A DNA stretch of 64,000 nucleotides from Timema cristinae (taxonomy: Eukaryota; Arthropoda; Insecta; Phasmatodea; Timematidae), in assembly GCA_039000515.1 (NCBI GenBank), contig JBCFYV010000012.1:40993015-41057014 (forward strand). Reading direction: 5' to 3'. Shown piece by piece: positions 11,256 to 22,337 of the stretch. The translations under genes and the position numbers were made by a program. Every line of letters begins with the position of its first letter. Within the stretch, counting starts at the first letter, position 1. Below the pieces are notes generated by a model. That model searched no databases. It was not told the DNA's origin and saw nothing but the letters and a program-made list of their open reading frames with translations.

Positions 11256-11504
11256 CAACGCACATATTTTGAATCATCAATCAGGTACTGTGGAAAAATG
11301 TCCGCCCAATTCCAGAGATGTACAAATTGATTTGGGGCTAGTCTAAGGAAGACATGGCATGCAAATATAATCCTTTCATTTGGTGAAGGAGACAACCACC
11401 AAATCCCAGAAGACACCAATTGGTTGCGACTCTTCTCAAAATATTTGTCATCTTTCCAAGTCAAGTCCACCACTCTTTCTTCAGTGAAATACTTCAGACA
11501 GAAC
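11256..11504 (-). pseudogene. Midasin exon duplicate (N-terminal), copy A
   Basis: This is the counterpart of copy B exon 29754-30002, with the same length (249 bases) and the same splice sites (acceptor ATCCTCAG, donor GTTG/GTAAGT). The frame is open throughout and differs from copy B by two residues (KSRNQ against KTHNQ). The exon itself is undamaged. It is called pseudogene because it belongs to the copy that has a frameshifted partner exon and lacks both the preceding (34549-34781) and following (16222-16346) exons. Confidence 0.75.
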
Positions 11505-12461
11505 CTGAGGATGAACACAATTTAAATGATCTTTAATGTTGCAACGCCCACCATGAGAAATTGAAAATTCTGACGAACACTGTTCACACTTAACCCTATG
11601 AACTTAGCCACAAACTTTTTTTTTTCCAAAATGGATATTCTTTTTTTAATTAATCAGTAAATTTACAGTTTATTTTCAGCATGTTTTACTTGTTAAAATA
11701 AAAGAATTTACATCAAAATATTAACTTCAAAATTAAAATAATTAATCACAGGCGAGATCAATAAAATAAGTTATTAGTTAAATAACATTGGCTTAGACTA
11801 CTTGCTTATAGACGAACAGACCTCCACTCTCTTTTATCTATGCAGACCTCAGTTGAATAATGTAGTTTGCACCCGCACACTGTTTGTTTTGAATCTTGAC
11901 TCCGGATGTTATGGTGACGTAATGGAGAAAAAAAATAAGTAAGCAATGTTGCCAAACCAACTAATATCTACCTATGTTCTTAAACTTCTTGTGTTTAGCT
12001 TTTCATATTTTTATCATTTTTCTTCTGGGCGAGACAAAATGACAAACTGCCGAGACCCCGGGACTAAACTTTCAAACCAGGAGAGTCCCAGTCAAACTGG
12101 GACGTATGCTAAGTCTACTTATAGATCTTAATGATCTGTTTATAGTGTAACATGTATTTTATTTGACAAATTAAAATAATAAACTTAACCTAAATGATTA
12201 TTTTATTTCATTCATTGATTGTGACTTTTTCTAAGTGTAAATTTCTACAAACTCTAATTAAAATAGTTGTTTTACATCGTGATTAAAAATGGAGATTTGT
12301 TGTATTGGTTCAAGGCTTCAAGACGAGTGTTGCCAAGTAGGCTCAAATGAAAAACATATACAAATTTTTCTGAACTTAGTGAAATTAATCAAGAAACCAT
12401 TAAACTTAGAACACACTGTTCTTTTATACAATGACTATGCTCTCTTTACTCAAATGTTTTC
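11505..12461. other. Duplicate intron sequence, copy A
   Basis: AT-rich sequence. At 12084-12102 copy A has a perfect 8-base inverted repeat (GTCCCAGT, CAA, ACTGGGAC) that lies in a roughly 20-base stretch deleted from copy B. No gene recognised. Confidence 0.6.
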
Positions 12462-14230
12462 TTGACAAATTTTGAGGACAAAGAGTTTGTCATGATCCAT
12501 TCGGGAAACACACCCAAGAAAAAACCTAGAAAGTCTTTGAAACCTGTTAGCCTTTCATTTTATAAAAAATTCCATTATCTTAAACTCATTCCTGGAAAGA
12601 AAATTTGCATATCCTGTAGAAAATTAGTGTATTTAAATGTGCCTGCCCCTACTAATGAAAAGAGTAGTTCATCAGAAAGTAATTATCAACCTGAGCTTCC
12701 ATCATGTTATCTAGAGAAACTTAATGAAAGTTGTGAACTAAAAGGAGGTTCACCTGTTAAAATAACGAAAAGAAGTCACTCTGAAAGATCTACATATTTG
12801 AAAAATAAAACTCAGAGGATAGCAGAGGTATTTTCAGAAGTAATTTGTAAAGCTCTAGGAATTAATGATCCCTCTTCTAGCTCAAGTTATATTTAAGAAC
12901 ATAAATTTAAGTGTATTGACTGTGAAAATTTCATGGGAGAATTAAAGAATAAATTTGATATGAGCAATGTAAGTGAAAAGGTACAGATTTTAACACACTG
13001 CCAAGAATCATGGAGCATAAAGCAGACAATCACTTATTTACAAACCACCGAGTATTTAGTGAAAAAATCCAGGAAGAAGCTACAAGATGGTGAGATTTTA
13101 TGCAAAAGAGGAAAAAGAAAAGGACACACATTGAGTGAAGAAACTGTGAAAAAAATCCAAAACTTCTATTATGATGATGATAGTAGGATTTCTTCAAATA
13201 CAAAAGATTGTCTGTCAGTACCAAGTAAAAGTGGTGAATGAGAATCAAAGACCAAAAGGTTAATTTCACATAATTTAAAAGAAGTGTACTTACTATATAA
13301 AGAGAATAATCTAAATTAAAAAATAGGTTTCACTTAGTTTTGTGAGTTGCGACTAAAAGAATGTGTCACTGTAATCAGCCATGGTGTGCGTACCTACCAT
13401 CAAAATGTCAAGCTTATGTTGCAGAGTATCCACTTAAATATTCATTATCAAGAACTACTAGTCAAACTTGTTTGCAGTCTTGAATCTTAAGATTGATGTG
13501 CAAACTGCCCAAAAGAATCTTCCTTGCGTGACTTTCTAATACAGTTAGAGGTTTTAGAAGCTAAGGAAAACTTGTTTTCAAACAGTGAGTCCACACAGAT
13601 CGTTCCACACTAGAGACATTGGTTAAATCTGTTGATGAATTTATTGATATTCTCATAGGAAAATTGATTACTTTAACAAAAAATAATTGTATGGTTAAGG
13701 CTCAAAGCCAACACCTGAAGTATTTAAAAAACCGTTTGAAACAAGATGATTGCATAATATTAGCTGATTTTGCAGGGAACGATACATGTATCCGACAAGA
13801 TGCTGCTCAAGGCTTCCATTGGAACAATATTCAAGCTACCTTTCATTAGTTTGTAGTTTACTATAAAATTGGGACTGAACTTAAATCTTTGTCAATGTGT
13901 TTCATAAGTGATTGCCTCAAACATGATACTACAACAACATTTTTCACATTTCAAAAAACTACTTTGCAGCATTTTCTAAAAGAAGTGCCAAATTTAAAAC
14001 ATGCAATTTACTTCACTGATGGCAGTGCAGCAGAGTACAAAAACTTTAAGAATTTTACTAACCTATGCCCTCATGTGGAAGACCATGGGGTAGCACCAGA
14101 ATTGATTTTTATTTGCCACTAGTCATGGTAAGAATGCATGTGATGGTGTGTGTAGTGTAATGTGTCAAAAAATGACTAACAAACATATTAAAACATACAA
14201 TCGATCAAGCACTCAGAACGGTGAAAAACT
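12462..14230 (+). pseudogene. Decayed transposase-like gene, copy A
   Basis: Four open pieces in shifting frames (12462-12896, 12933-13241, 13619-13849, 13889-14122) follow one another in the order of a single protein. It is of a kind common in insect and cnidarian genomes as uncharacterised transposase-like proteins. Visible landmarks are a paired-cysteine segment near KKICISCRKLV, then CIILADFA, then GFHWNNIQATFH, then IYFTDGSAAEYKN, then SHGKNACDG read through the stop at about 14122. The two aspartate-bearing segments would suit an RNase H-like catalytic core, but that is inference. Multiple stops and frameshifts make it non-functional. No terminal inverted repeats were found. Confidence 0.7.
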
Positions 14231-14249
14231 ATGTTAACCAGTTCTAAAA

Positions 14250-15512
14250 TGTTCTTATCTTATGTGGCAGTAGTAAACTTACTGCAACATCAGGAAACGC
14301 CATACTCGCCAATACGTCAAATGGCCCCAGCAAACGTAGTGCATCAGCCTTTGAAGACAACATGAGCTAACTTCTAACTCACAAGCTGGTGGACGAACAA
14401 ATGAGCGAGGGGTCAGTGAAGGAGAGGCCAGCCGGTCTCTTAGCGCTCGTAATCATGTGGCGCTATCTGTAACCCTTCTCTCCTCCCACCCTTTTCTGTA
14501 CTTGGAATAATTATCGCCAATTCGTTTAGACCCATTGGTATAAATACGAGCCTGTCCTTAGTTAAAGTCACCTCTATTGTAATCACCACTCGTCAGAGAC
14601 ATTGCTGTTAGAGCTACTCTATACTTCAGAGACAAGACTGTGATGTTTGTGGCGTCAGAATCACCTCATCACCGCAGATTGAGTTACAGAGCTTCATGAG
14701 TATTGAGAGACGTTTTTGTGACTATGTCCTTAAGGAGTAGTTTCGTCTTCTAGAGCTATGAGCTCTATTTTGCATAGGTCCTTAAGACGTAGTTTTTGTA
14801 GGTAACTCCTGTTTGTTTCTCTGTGCCCTTTTCCTAAGGCATAGTTTATTATGTTGAGCAATCAGCTCTGTTATATAAGGTCTAGAGGATATAGATTATG
14901 TAGGCCTATATCAATTGTTCGGACCCTTGCCTATGCCCATAAGGCATAGTTTATTATAGTGTGCTATGCGCTCTATTCTTCTACATCTATTAGCCTTGGT
15001 CCCAAATATTGGGGTCATAAACAGACATCTTAGACTGTTTGACCATGCTGTGGCTATAGAATAGTGTAGGGTTTAACAGTGAAGTCCACTATTTGGACTT
15101 TTTAAAAAAAAATCATTATGCCTGCACATAGTTTATTCTTCATGAAGTATAATCATGACTAATAAATGACTAAATACTCCTGCTCCCACAGCATGTAGCA
15201 GTACAACAATGACATTTCTAACAGAACTTTGCTGTAAAATATATGGACTTTTGTAAATGTAAGTTTTGTCCACTAGGCTACTTAAAGATTTTCATACATA
15301 AACTTGCATCTTTAGAATTGTCTATTGTATAGTGTGACGTCACACACTACGTATCACCCCCGCTGTTGAACTGTAAGCCCGCCATGTGTGGCACTAGAAG
15401 GCAGGTCATGCGGTCTTCCTCTCTAGCGTCCACGCAGGCGGGAGGTCAGTTCAAAGCAGTAGAGTTCAACCAAGGCAGTCAGTTAACTAAGTTCAGTCAG
15501 TTCAGTCAATTC
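14250..15512. other. TATA-containing, repeat-like tail after the transposase (copy A)
   Basis: A clear TATA box, GGTATAAATACGAG, lies at about 14537 after a pyrimidine-rich segment and a CCAAT-like CCATTGG. Between about 14725 and 15000, four loosely similar blocks repeat the pattern CCTAAGGCATAGTTT followed by GAGC/GCTCT. This looks like a mobile-element promoter or LTR-like region, but no end repeats could be fixed. The segment ends in a GTTCAGTCA microsatellite where the gap begins. Copy B has the same segment at about 32690-33952. Confidence 0.5.
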
Positions 15513-15612
15513 NNNNNNNNNNNNNNNNNNNNNNNNNNNNNNNNNNNNNNNNNNNNNNNNNNNNNNNNNNNNNNNNNNNNNNNNNNNNNNNNNNNNNNNN
15601 NNNNNNNNNNNN
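15513..15612. other. Assembly gap, 100 N
   Basis: Exactly 100 N, the conventional size for a gap of unknown length. It begins inside a short GTTCAGTCA-type tandem repeat that continues intact in copy B. Open frames reported across it are meaningless. Confidence 1.
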
Positions 15613-16221
15613 TTATGGAAATTATTTTTACTAGTAAATTTATTTTATATTTAATTATTTGGATTTTGGAGAGTGCAAACAATAACAAATTGTATTTTCT
15701 TACACTTCTTAAATTTTAATCTAGGTTTAGGTTTGAAGTCCCTTAAATGTTCTTTAGGATTGACATGCCTTAAAAGTTCTTTGGTTTAACACCTCTGTAA
15801 TATTTACTCACTATTTAGTTCGCTGATGCACATAAATAATGGATTTTGACATGCTTCTTCTCCACCCCACCCCCCCCTCCAAATATATGGTAGAGTAGAT
15901 TGTAGTGCTTGTGGTATTTAACGGGAGTTTTATAAAAAAAAAAAGTTTGACACATTTGGTGTTCTCAACAATTTCTACCAGAGTATTACCCTGGTAGGTG
16001 TGCTGACTATCCTTCCTACTATGTCATGTTTCAACCATATGTATTTTACTTTTAAACGTGTGTTCTTTATGAGTTGGGTTTCTATTGAACCCCTTGGTTT
16101 TGCTTTGTACAGTAGCTTGTGATTTTAAGATTTAAATCGAGTGATAGTATTTTATTAAAAGGAAGTTTGTGAGGTCATGATTTTAATGAAATATTAGACA
16201 TATAAAGTAATATTTATTTAC
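15613..16221. other. AT-rich midasin intron sequence
   Basis: Sequence downstream (in gene sense) of the midasin exon at 16222-16346. It contains a poly-C run near 15863. No next midasin exon was recognised before the gap. Confidence 0.6.
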
Positions 16222-16346
16222 CTTTGTTAACATTCCTGGTATGAAAACAAATTCACCCATTTTATCAAGACAATGAGTTCCAATTAATAGTTTGCCATCT
16301 GTCTGCTCTGATAGGTGGACTTTCGAGAACATTGTGCTATCTCGGC
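16222..16346 (-). CDS. MDN1: Midasin exon: first AAA module, after Walker A (partial gene)
   Basis: Midasin (Rea1/Mdn1) is the dynein-like AAA+ ATPase that strips assembly factors from pre-60S particles in the nucleus. This 125-base exon follows acceptor TTTTTTATAG and ends AACAAAG/GTAAAT. It enters in phase 1, completing the glycine codon begun by exon 16852-17002. It encodes VHLSEQTDGKLLIG and MGEFVFIPGMLTK, matching the conserved midasin segment after the first P-loop (a V-L-x-x-Q-T-D-x-K-x-L-x-G pattern followed by GEFVxxPGxLT). It exits in phase 0. The next exon, expected to hold the Walker B region, was not found. This exon has no counterpart in copy A, where similarity stops 41 bases before it. 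Confidence 0.9.
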
Positions 16347-16851
16347 CTATAAAAAAACAAAGCAAAATCAAGGATTATTTAAATATAGACGTCTGCAATT
16401 ATGCTCGGTGCTCCTTAGCAAATAATTGCAGTTGACAGCCAATCCCTTAGTTTAAAAATAAAAGGTCCATTGTGTTTCAAGTTTTCTTTGTAATGTGCAA
16501 TCAAGAGTAAACTTATTTGTGTGACAGGATTATGTTAATTAGTATCTGTGGTGGGAGCGGGGGGGGAGGGGTATAAACAGGGAAGGGTGCTACCTAAAGC
16601 TTGCTTGGTAACCGCCAGCCAACAGGTTAACTCAAGGAGCTCATATTTTGTATCTGCCTTCTAGTACATTCAAGTTTAAAGTGAGTGGTTTAACAAATGC
16701 TCGTTTTATTGCGCTGTAGTCACTGGGGATCGCACCTAGCAATCCCAACGTTGAAGGAGTAAATCCTCGAAAAGGAGAGCAACATGTTTAACCTAGCGGC
16801 TGTGGATCTGTTCTTTCCTTCTCTGTGCTCATAGCCAATAAATTAGTTCAC

Positions 16852-17002
16852 CTGTCAGCTGAGCCAGGTGTTCAACCAGGGATGTTTTCCCCACACCCAC
16901 AGGACCTGTGAGACAAACTGCTCGACCAGATGCCACACACACAGCCATATTACGTAGTGCAGACAAGGTGGATTCCAGCAACACCAGAGGGGGATAGTTT
17001 GC
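16852..17002 (-). CDS. MDN1: Midasin exon: first AAA module with Walker A (partial gene)
   Basis: This 151-base exon follows acceptor TCAATTTCCAG in phase 0 and ends with donor ACAG/GTGAAC in phase 1. It encodes a segment from ANYPPLVLLES to HLAQLTG that includes GPVGVGKTSLVEHL, a full Walker A motif (GxxGxGKT/S) binding the ATP phosphates in the first AAA module of midasin. Human midasin has the equivalent LLEGPIGCGKTSLVEYLA, a strong family match. The phase joins cleanly to exon 18274-18541 upstream and 16222-16346 downstream. Intron lengths here are 505 bases (downstream) and 1271 bases (upstream). An identical protein segment is encoded in copy A at 5973-6123. Confidence 0.95.
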
Positions 17003-17179
17003 CTGGAAATTGAGTGTACAATAGTAACATAAATCAATGAGGAATGAGGAAACCATGTTCATTTAAGCATTTCAAATCTGATAGGATTATAAAAAAACAT
17101 CTTCAACATCATGTGAAAAGTGATATGATACAGATTATTATGAAAAAAAGCAAGGTTTCAGAGAAATAAACAGGAACAG

Positions 17180-18110
17180 TTCAAAGCGGCGTTTGAAAGA
17201 AGTAAAATAATGATAGGGTAGAGCTGAGGGGGTTAGGAGGTGGAGGAGTGAAAATGTCAAGAAAGAAGTTATAGAGGACAGAAAGAGGAGATAGAGGGGA
17301 GGAGAGAGATTTAAGAAGCAAGGAAGGAGCAGAGAGAGAGCAAAAATAAAGGGGAATGGAAATAAAGTTATGGAGAGGGAGGGAGGGAAGAAGAGAGAAA
17401 GAACCAGGGGAGAAATGAGAGAGGGAGGAAGGAGAGAAAGTAGAGAACCAGAGGAGAAGGGGGAAAAATTGAGAGAAGGTAGAAAAAGTGAGTGTGTGAT
17501 GGAGTAAAGAAAGAGGAGAATATAAAGTGTAAGATATATATAGATATATATTTAGATATAGATATAAAGAGAGGGTGGGGGGAGAATATAAGAGAAAGAA
17601 CCAGGGGGATAAGAGAGGGAATAAAAATAAATTCGAGATGGAAATAGAGGAAAAAGAGTTGGGGTGGAAACAGTCGAGGCGAAGAGAGAGGATAAAGAAT
17701 GGGAAGGAAAGAGAAGAAAAAGAATGGGTAGCAAAATTAGGTAAAAGAGGAGGAGAACTATAGAAAGAGGGGGAAGGATAGAAGTTGGGAGAGAGAAAGA
17801 AGGGAGAAGGAGAAAAGGTGGGAGAGAGAAAGAGGGGAGAAGGAGAAAAGGTGGGAGAGAGAAAGAGGGGAGAAGGAGAAAAGGCAAGAGGGGAGAATAT
17901 AAAGGGAGTAGGAAATAGAAAGAGATGAGATAAAAAAGAAAAATGAAGGCGAGATTGAGATGAGAGAAAAGGGGAGGTGAGAAGGAGATAAGAGAGTGTG
18001 TGGGAGATGTGAAAGAGAGGTAGAAAAGAGGGTGATTTTAACTAAAATAGTTTAGTGATATAGAGAGGAGATACAAAAAGTAGTGGAGGGAAGGGAGGTA
18101 AAGTAGGATT
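17180..18110. repeat. Purine-rich intronic tract (copy B)
   Basis: Nearly pure A/G on the plus strand, so polypyrimidine in the midasin transcript. It lies inside the intron between exons 18274-18541 and 16852-17002. It matches 6300-7320 in copy A apart from VNTR length and small indels. Confidence 0.9.
17784..17882. repeat. 33-base purine VNTR, three units (copy B)
   Basis: Three 33-base units start at 17784, 17817 and 17850, against six units in copy A (6900-7097). The first unit begins GTTGGG in place of GGTGGG. Confidence 0.93.
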
Positions 18111-18273
18111 AAGGAGGCAATAGATAGGCTAAGTCAAAAAACAATGGTAAGATAAAGCATGTGTAAGGGCAGTAGAAAAGAGGGAGGGGCAGGGTTAGTG
18201 GAGTGTCAGCTATGAGAAATGTACAAGGAATGTACTTAATTTTAAGTGGGTGTGCACTTCTGACTGAACCTAC

Positions 18274-18541
18274 CTGAGTCCGCTGACGTACCACAGGCAA
18301 GCAGATACCACCGACTACAACACTGTGAGTGAAGAAGCTGGGTTTACCAACATAATTTAAGTATGAAGGGGTACTTATAATCTTGGCCTCAGAATAGCAC
18401 CTGTCCTTCTTAGTTGACCACTCTCTATCCCACAGCATCTCACAGTCACATATTTCTCTTTGTGGTATAAACTTGGAGACATAAGATGAGCAATGGAATG
18501 AAGACGCATTGGTCACAATCGCTAGACACTGAGCTGCCAGC
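18274..18541 (-). CDS. MDN1: Midasin N-terminal exon (partial gene)
   Basis: This 268-base exon follows acceptor TTATTTCAG and ends with donor CTCAG/GTAGGT in phase 0. Its first base completes the tryptophan codon started by exon 29754-30002, giving VRW followed by LAAQCLAIVT. Human midasin reads LVRWYTANCLALVT at this place. Near the end, SVVVGGICLPV corresponds to the human segment VTAVCGVVLPG just before the first AAA module. The frame is open throughout, unlike the copy A version at 7487-7755, which has a 1-base insertion. The region between these two conserved blocks is poorly conserved, as expected for this linker. Confidence 0.9.
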
Positions 18542-19265
18542 CTGAAATAAAACCAGGTTGGAAAACTCTAAAGAAAAATGTAACAAACAATAGTCTAATA
18601 AAATTATATACCTTAGTTTCTCTATACAGATTAATAAAGAGTTGATTTGATTATTCAGTACCCTATTTTTCCAGATGTTCACTTAATAGCCCAAACAAGT
18701 TTTGTTACCTAGAAAGTAACGGGTTGGTTCTTAAATATATGATTTCTCTCTTTATACATTTTTAGGGTAGCTATGGAACTTTTGTCATAAAGTTTCTCGA
18801 CTTTTCCGGAAAGAGTTTTTCAATTTTACCTTATTTACAATTTTTCCTGGTGAATGACGATTTTTTTACTTATTATAAGGATAAAAAAAGATTGCTAGCA
18901 TCTAATAAACACAAACTATTAATTTTATAAGCCTTTTTTGTTGTACTAAATGTATTATGTATTATATTATGGCATTGTGTAAATAAAGCTATATTAATAA
19001 AATAAAAAGTTTGTGTGCCTGTAGATCATGAGCATTGTACTCAGAGGTCTGAAATTTAAATATTAGTAGCCGCTGTGCATGAAAATGTGCACCGCAAAGC
19101 CGGAATTTTGATATTATTACTAAAAAAAATTGTAATTAATTAAAAACCAAAACACTGAAGAAATATCAACACTGCAAGAAAGCTTTACTACTACATTTAA
19201 TACAGTTGTGAAATTAGTGTTGTGGTATCCTCTGCCCATGGAAGCCAAAATTTTAAAATTTAGAC
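18542..19265. other. Midasin intron sequence, copy B
   Basis: AT-rich intron sequence matching copy A at 7756-8480. No other feature recognised. Confidence 0.6.
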
Positions 19266-19269
19266 TAGA

Positions 19270-20185
19270 TCCTCTTTACCCATTTTACCTATTTTGCCCT
19301 TTTTACCTTTTTCATCCTTTTACCCTTTTTTAAACTTTTTACTTGCCCTTTTTTTCATTTGATTATATTTTCTGTTCAGCTTTATATCCTTTTTCAGGGT
19401 TTTTACCCTAAAATATTTGCCTGGGACTAAGTCAGGTAATCAATGCAAAAAGGGCATATAAACCGAAAATGATAAAAGGCAAATCTAATCAAAATGAGCA
19501 AAAAGACCATAATGGCAAAAATTTCAAAAAGTCAAAAAAGACTAAAATGTCAAAAAGAGCACAACTGAGCAAAAGTGGTTAAAAGGTCAAAAAGTCAATC
19601 TGATAAAAATTAAAAAAGGGTAAAAAGAAATGAAATGGTAAAAAGATTAAAAAGGAGCAGAAGAGCCCAGAAGGATAAAAAAGGGGATATAAAAAGTAGA
19701 AAGGCCTAAATGTGATAGAAAGGGTGAAGAGCATATAAAGGATAAAAGGGGTTGAAAGGGGTAAATAAGGGAATAAAGGTTAAATTGAAAGAAAAAAGGG
19801 TAAAAAGGGGTTTGCTTAAGGTTTAGAGCCTAAAAAATTAAAAAAGGGGCAAGACACACAAAATGGGTAAAATGGTTAAAAAAGGAAACAGGGTTAAAAA
19901 GGGTAGAACAAAAAATGGTAAAAAGATTAAAAATTCACAAAAGGGTTTACAAATGTAGAAATGTAATAAATGAGGTAAAAAACGAAAATGGGGAGAAAAG
20001 GGTAAAACACATAAAAAGGTTAAAAAGAGTGAAAGGTGATAAAAAGGGGTAACTAGGTTAATAAGGGGGAAAAGAAAATTGATTTATGGTAAAGAGGGTA
20101 AAAAGGTGGTTTGTAAAAGGGTAAAATGGGTAAAAACTAAAAAGGCTAAATGGTGGTAAAAAGACTAAATTGAGTAGATACTGCA
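19270..20185. repeat. Degenerate GGGTAAAA/TTTTACCC block with strand switch (copy B)
   Basis: Same organisation as 8480-9410: TTTTACCC-type words first, then a switch to GGGTAAAA-type words on the same strand. Slightly shorter than copy A through small deletions. Confidence 0.85.
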
Positions 20186-20320
20186 AAAAAAAAGTGCTAA
20201 AATAATTTTTATTGGACTTAATTACAACTCATAATCACCAATTATTTATTCTATGACACACTTCTTTCATTTGTACTAGCACCAACAAGCAAGAGTTCAA
20301 AATAGGACGTGTAGACAAGT

Positions 20321-20615
<295 letters not shown>

Positions 20616-20941
20616 TAACTTATCTCTATTTTGACATTGTGTTTTAGCATATTTTCATATTTTGTGTCACAATTTAGACCAATAAAGGATTAATATTTAA
20701 ACATAATTTAAGATTTGGTTACTATTTCGTGGTTTATTTTATATACTGAAAATTAACAAAGCTACTTTATAGATTCCCCGTTCAAAGATCAGGTACATCA
20801 GCTAGTGTGAAATAAAACACACTGTAAAACCATCTCATTTTAGAAACCCATCTTTTTGAAAAGCATGTTGTGAGCATTCAGAAACAAAATCGTTAAATTT
20901 TGGTTTTAATGTCAAACAAGTTTTTAAATCACCGATTATGC

Positions 20942-22196
20942 TGTGACGTTGTCACAGACATAATGCAAACATGGACGATCTGGTCCCCTTTGACTGGGCT
21001 GGATCTCGACTTCATGAAACACGCGCACTCAACTCCACTCAACATCACGCGGCTTACTGACCGCCCGTGGCTCGAGGCCCGATTAGAGCAAGACTCGGAC
21101 AATTGAACATCAAGATGCGCTAACCCGTATGCGCCGACGGTTGTGTTCGAGTGAAACAAGACTCATCCACCGGCGCGTGATTTGAAATTATCACGAGAAT
21201 AATCGAGATTTCTGTCGAAGCAACGTACACCCCTCTCCCTTCGTCCCAGTGTGATTCCCGCCGTTTGTGAACACGTGATTGACTTTGTACAGTATATAAC
21301 GGCTGGACTGTGTAGTGATGTCACTCATTTCTCTGCACTCGATTAGGTGAGACACTTGTCTTAGATTTAGACGTAGGTCGTTGTTCGACGTTTTCTAAAT
21401 TATGTTTGGGTTAAATTGTTCAAAATTTAAGTTTCAACTTTAAATATAAATCATGATTACTAATAGCTATATTTCTCTGAGACTGCAGGATTTGCCTGTC
21501 AGCCATTATGGTTTATGCGCTAGCTTTTTCTTTGTACTTAACGTTGTGTCCGCCTCACGGACGGGTTGGAACTTTAGCATGGCGCCATCTTGGGGCGCTA
21601 ATTATTTCTGTTTAACGTGTAACTTATTTTAAAATAGTTGTTCTGCTTGCTAAAAGTTAAAGATTTGTTACGATTGTGATTCTTTTTAAATTGTTACTCA
21701 ACTCGGGGGGCGCGAGCCCGTGCACCCAGCACATTGGTTATTACAATAATAATAATTAGATTGAACTAATTTGATTGGGATCTATTGTAACAGGTTAGGT
21801 TTAGGTAAATCATTTTCTCTGTCGCGCCTTGCAATGGCAGTCTATTATAAAACTTCATACTTATGTCAATATAGTGTCGGCATCGCCAGGTCGTGTAGAC
21901 CTATACCTATTACTTGTATTTAACTTTCCTGCTAGGTTAGTCGCCTTCTGCGAGGGTCAATTTAATTATGACTACGTTGGTATTAATCTTTCTGTTTTCT
22001 CTTAACGACTTGGGGTCTTGCCCCTTTATTTATTGTTTACTTCGGCCCTTATTGGCCAGTCACTCGACTTTCCTAGAGTGCCTCGCTCTTGTATGTCTGC
22101 TAGTTGTTTGTAGAATAAAATAAACTCTCTTGTAACTTACCTACCTTTTATTTATTGTAATTTGGACCTATCAAATCATATGAAGGGGGGGTTACA
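20942..22196 (+). repeat. 5' LTR
   Basis: 1255 bases, beginning with the palindromic TGTGACGTTGTCACA and ending GGTTACA. A TATA box AGTATATAAC at 21291-21300 would start transcription near 21325. Overlapping AATAAA signals at 22114-22124 fit the 3' end of the R region. The leader after this LTR does not begin with the TGG typical of a tRNA primer-binding site. Compared with the 3' LTR it lacks 14 bases near 20976, between two copies of ATCTGG. Confidence 0.95.
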
Positions 22197-22212
22197 AGAG
22201 AGAAGCTGCGCC

Positions 22213-22230
22213 ACTCTGCTCTCGCAGAGT
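22213..22230 (+). other. Leader hairpin just after the 5' LTR
   Basis: A perfect 7-base stem ACTCTGC/GCAGAGT with the 4-base loop TCTC lies 17 bases after the LTR, where a primer-binding site is normally found. Its function is unknown. Confidence 0.6.
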
Positions 22231-22337
22231 TGAGTGGGGCACTTAATAGGATATTAGGTATAGTTAGGAGAGAAAATAGGGTCCGCCTGTCTGCAGTATT
22301 GTTGGATGATTGATATTGTACTGATTCTTGTTTGTTT

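Larger units (their letters stand above)
5508..15512. repeat. Copy A of a ~10 kb segmental duplication
   Basis: From TAGACGTCTGCAATT at 5508 to the gap at 15513, this segment matches 16386-33952 in the same orientation, apart from a 7.7 kb LTR retrotransposon present only in copy B. The match covers midasin exons, introns, SINE, purine-rich VNTR, GGGTAAAA block and decayed transposase. Divergence by eye is about one to two percent plus many small indels. The left edge is a sharp loss of similarity. The right edge is an assembly gap, so its true extent is unknown. It may be a real tandem duplication or an alternative haplotype placed in tandem. Confidence 0.93.

Noticed and set aside
14460..15130. 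Solo LTR with TGTAACCC start
   Set aside because: A TATA box is present, but no matching CA end with a target duplication could be fixed.
15366..15719. Open frame spanning the first gap
   Set aside because: Thirty-four of its residues are N; the reading frame across an unknown-length gap has no meaning.
22197..22215. Self-priming site complementary to the element's own RNA 5' end
   Set aside because: Only about six matching bases to the region near the predicted start; too weak to claim.
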